A DNA stretch of 64,000 nt from an uncultured Bacteroidota bacterium (GTDB taxonomy: Bacteria; Bacteroidota; Bacteroidia; Flavobacteriales; Flavobacteriaceae), in contig CACLCL010000005.1 of NCBI GenBank assembly GCA_902605445.1, forward strand, positions 1 through 64,000, given 5' to 3'. Both the position numbers and the translations under genes were made by a program. The notes below the pieces were generated by a model, which made no database searches, was not told the DNA's origin, and saw only the letters and a list, made by a program, of their open reading frames with translations. Shown in pieces: positions 63,077 through 64,000 of the stretch; the first letter of the stretch is position 1; each line of letters opens with the position of its first letter.

Positions 63077-63526
63077 TTAAATTATTTGAGAGGAATGCTC
63101 TTTGGTTTTAACTTTATTTATAATATCAATTATTACACCTTCCTCATCTATTATGAATGTCATTCTCAAAATACCCATATACTCCCTACCTCTAAATTTT
63201 TTTAAACCCCAGACCCCATAGCTCTTAATTATATCTTTGTTTTCGTCACAAAGTAGATTATAAGGTAAACTGTATTTATCACTAAATGTTTTTTGTGATT
63301 TTTGTTTATCAGCAGATACCCCGATTATCTCGAAGCCTTTTCTCTTAAATTGAACATAATTATCACTTAAATTACAAGCTTCCAATGTACATCCAGGAGT
63401 ATTTGCTTTTGGATAGAAAAATAATACAATCTTTTTACCCAAAAAATCAGAGAGAGAAATATTGTTACCGTATTGATTCATACAGCTAAAATTTGGGGCT
63501 TTATCTCCTTGTTTTAAAATGCTCAT
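63077..63526 (-). CDS. bcp: Thioredoxin-dependent thiol peroxidase (Bcp-type peroxiredoxin)
   Basis: GDKAPNFSC, FFYPKANTPGCTLEACNL; ATG at 63526 (MSILKQ) preferred over 63559. Confidence 0.94.
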   Translation of the reverse strand: MSILKQGDKAPNFSCMNQYGNNISLSDFLGKKIVLFFYPKANTPGCTLEACNLSDNYVQFKRKGFEIIGVSADKQKSQKTFSDKYSLPYNLLCDENKDIIKSYGVWGLKKFRGREYMGILRMTFIIDEEGVIIDIINKVKTKEHSSQII

Positions 63527-63560
63527 ATTAATATATTTACAACTATAAAAATAACACAAA

Positions 63561-64000
63561 TTGGATAAAAAAAATAAAGTTTTATATGTAATTAAAAAAT
63601 TAGATGAACTTTTTCCTGAGGTCCCAGTACCGCTTCACCACAATGATCCCTACACCCTTTTAATTGCTGTTTTATTATCCGCTCAATGTACTGACGAAAG
63701 GGTAAATAAAATTACTCCAATTTTATTTGAAAAGGCTGATAACCCATATGAGATGGTTAAATTAAGTATAAAACAAATTAAGGATATAATAAGACCATGT
63801 GGCTTATCTCCAATGAAGAGCAAAGGTATATATGGTTTGAGTAAAATATTAATTGAAAAACATAATGGGATGGTGCCAGATAATTTTACTGATTTAGAAA
63901 ATCTCCCGTCAGTTGGACACAAAACAGCAGCTGTTGTAATGTCACAAGCTTTTGACCATCCTGCTTTCCCTGTTGACACACATATTCACAGGCTAATGTA
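63561..64000 (+). CDS. nth: Endonuclease III, 3' truncated by window edge
   Basis: Frame from TTG 63561 is open to the window end: YTLLIAVLLSAQCTDERVNKITP, LPSVGHKTAAVVMSQAFDHPAFPVDTHIHRLM; missing from the ORF track because no stop is in the window. Confidence 0.94.
   Translation, partial: MDKKNKVLYVIKKLDELFPEVPVPLHHNDPYTLLIAVLLSAQCTDERVNKITPILFEKADNPYEMVKLSIKQIKDIIRPCGLSPMKSKGIYGLSKILIEKHNGMVPDNFTDLENLPSVGHKTAAVVMSQAFDHPAFPVDTHIHRLM

Noticed and set aside
63683-63979. 98-aa minus-strand ORF listed at the window end
   Set aside because: Opposite the real endonuclease III frame, which the ORF track missed because it runs off the window.

Overview
The window is an AT-rich, tightly packed chromosomal segment from a member of Bacteroidota, most likely a streamlined marine flavobacterium. 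I infer this from PorX, a T9SS C-terminal sorting domain, BshA, the LpxC-FabZ fusion and TAnnTTTG-type promoter elements. I recognise about 62 protein-coding genes. They cover central metabolism (pfk partial, gap, sucD, dld), LPS and envelope (LptD-like, lpxD, lpxC-fabZ, lpxA, MlaD-like, LolD-like), peptidoglycan turnover (amidase, GH3-beta-lactamase fusion), shikimate (aroB, aroC), serine (serC, serA), topoisomerase IV (parE, parC), redox proteins and several conserved proteins of unknown function. I saw no rRNA, tRNA, CRISPR array, transposase, integrase or prophage. Most of the window is ordinary core genome. The best leads are: (1) a DUF1501/DUF1800 pair in which only DUF1501 carries an export signal (Tat-like) plus a T9SS sorting domain, suggesting hitchhiker export of its partner; (2) a dihydroorotase-like protein in which the His metal ligands appear to be replaced; (3) a split Hdr-like Fe-S/CCG membrane redox module with a HAD phosphatase gene translationally coupled between its two subunits, in a nine-gene operon-like run with MlaD-like, amidase, NagZ-like and BshA genes; (4) a -7 promoter element embedded in a perfect dyad that ends at the start codon of an XRE regulator. 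All names come from reading motifs and remembered family sequences; no database search was run.
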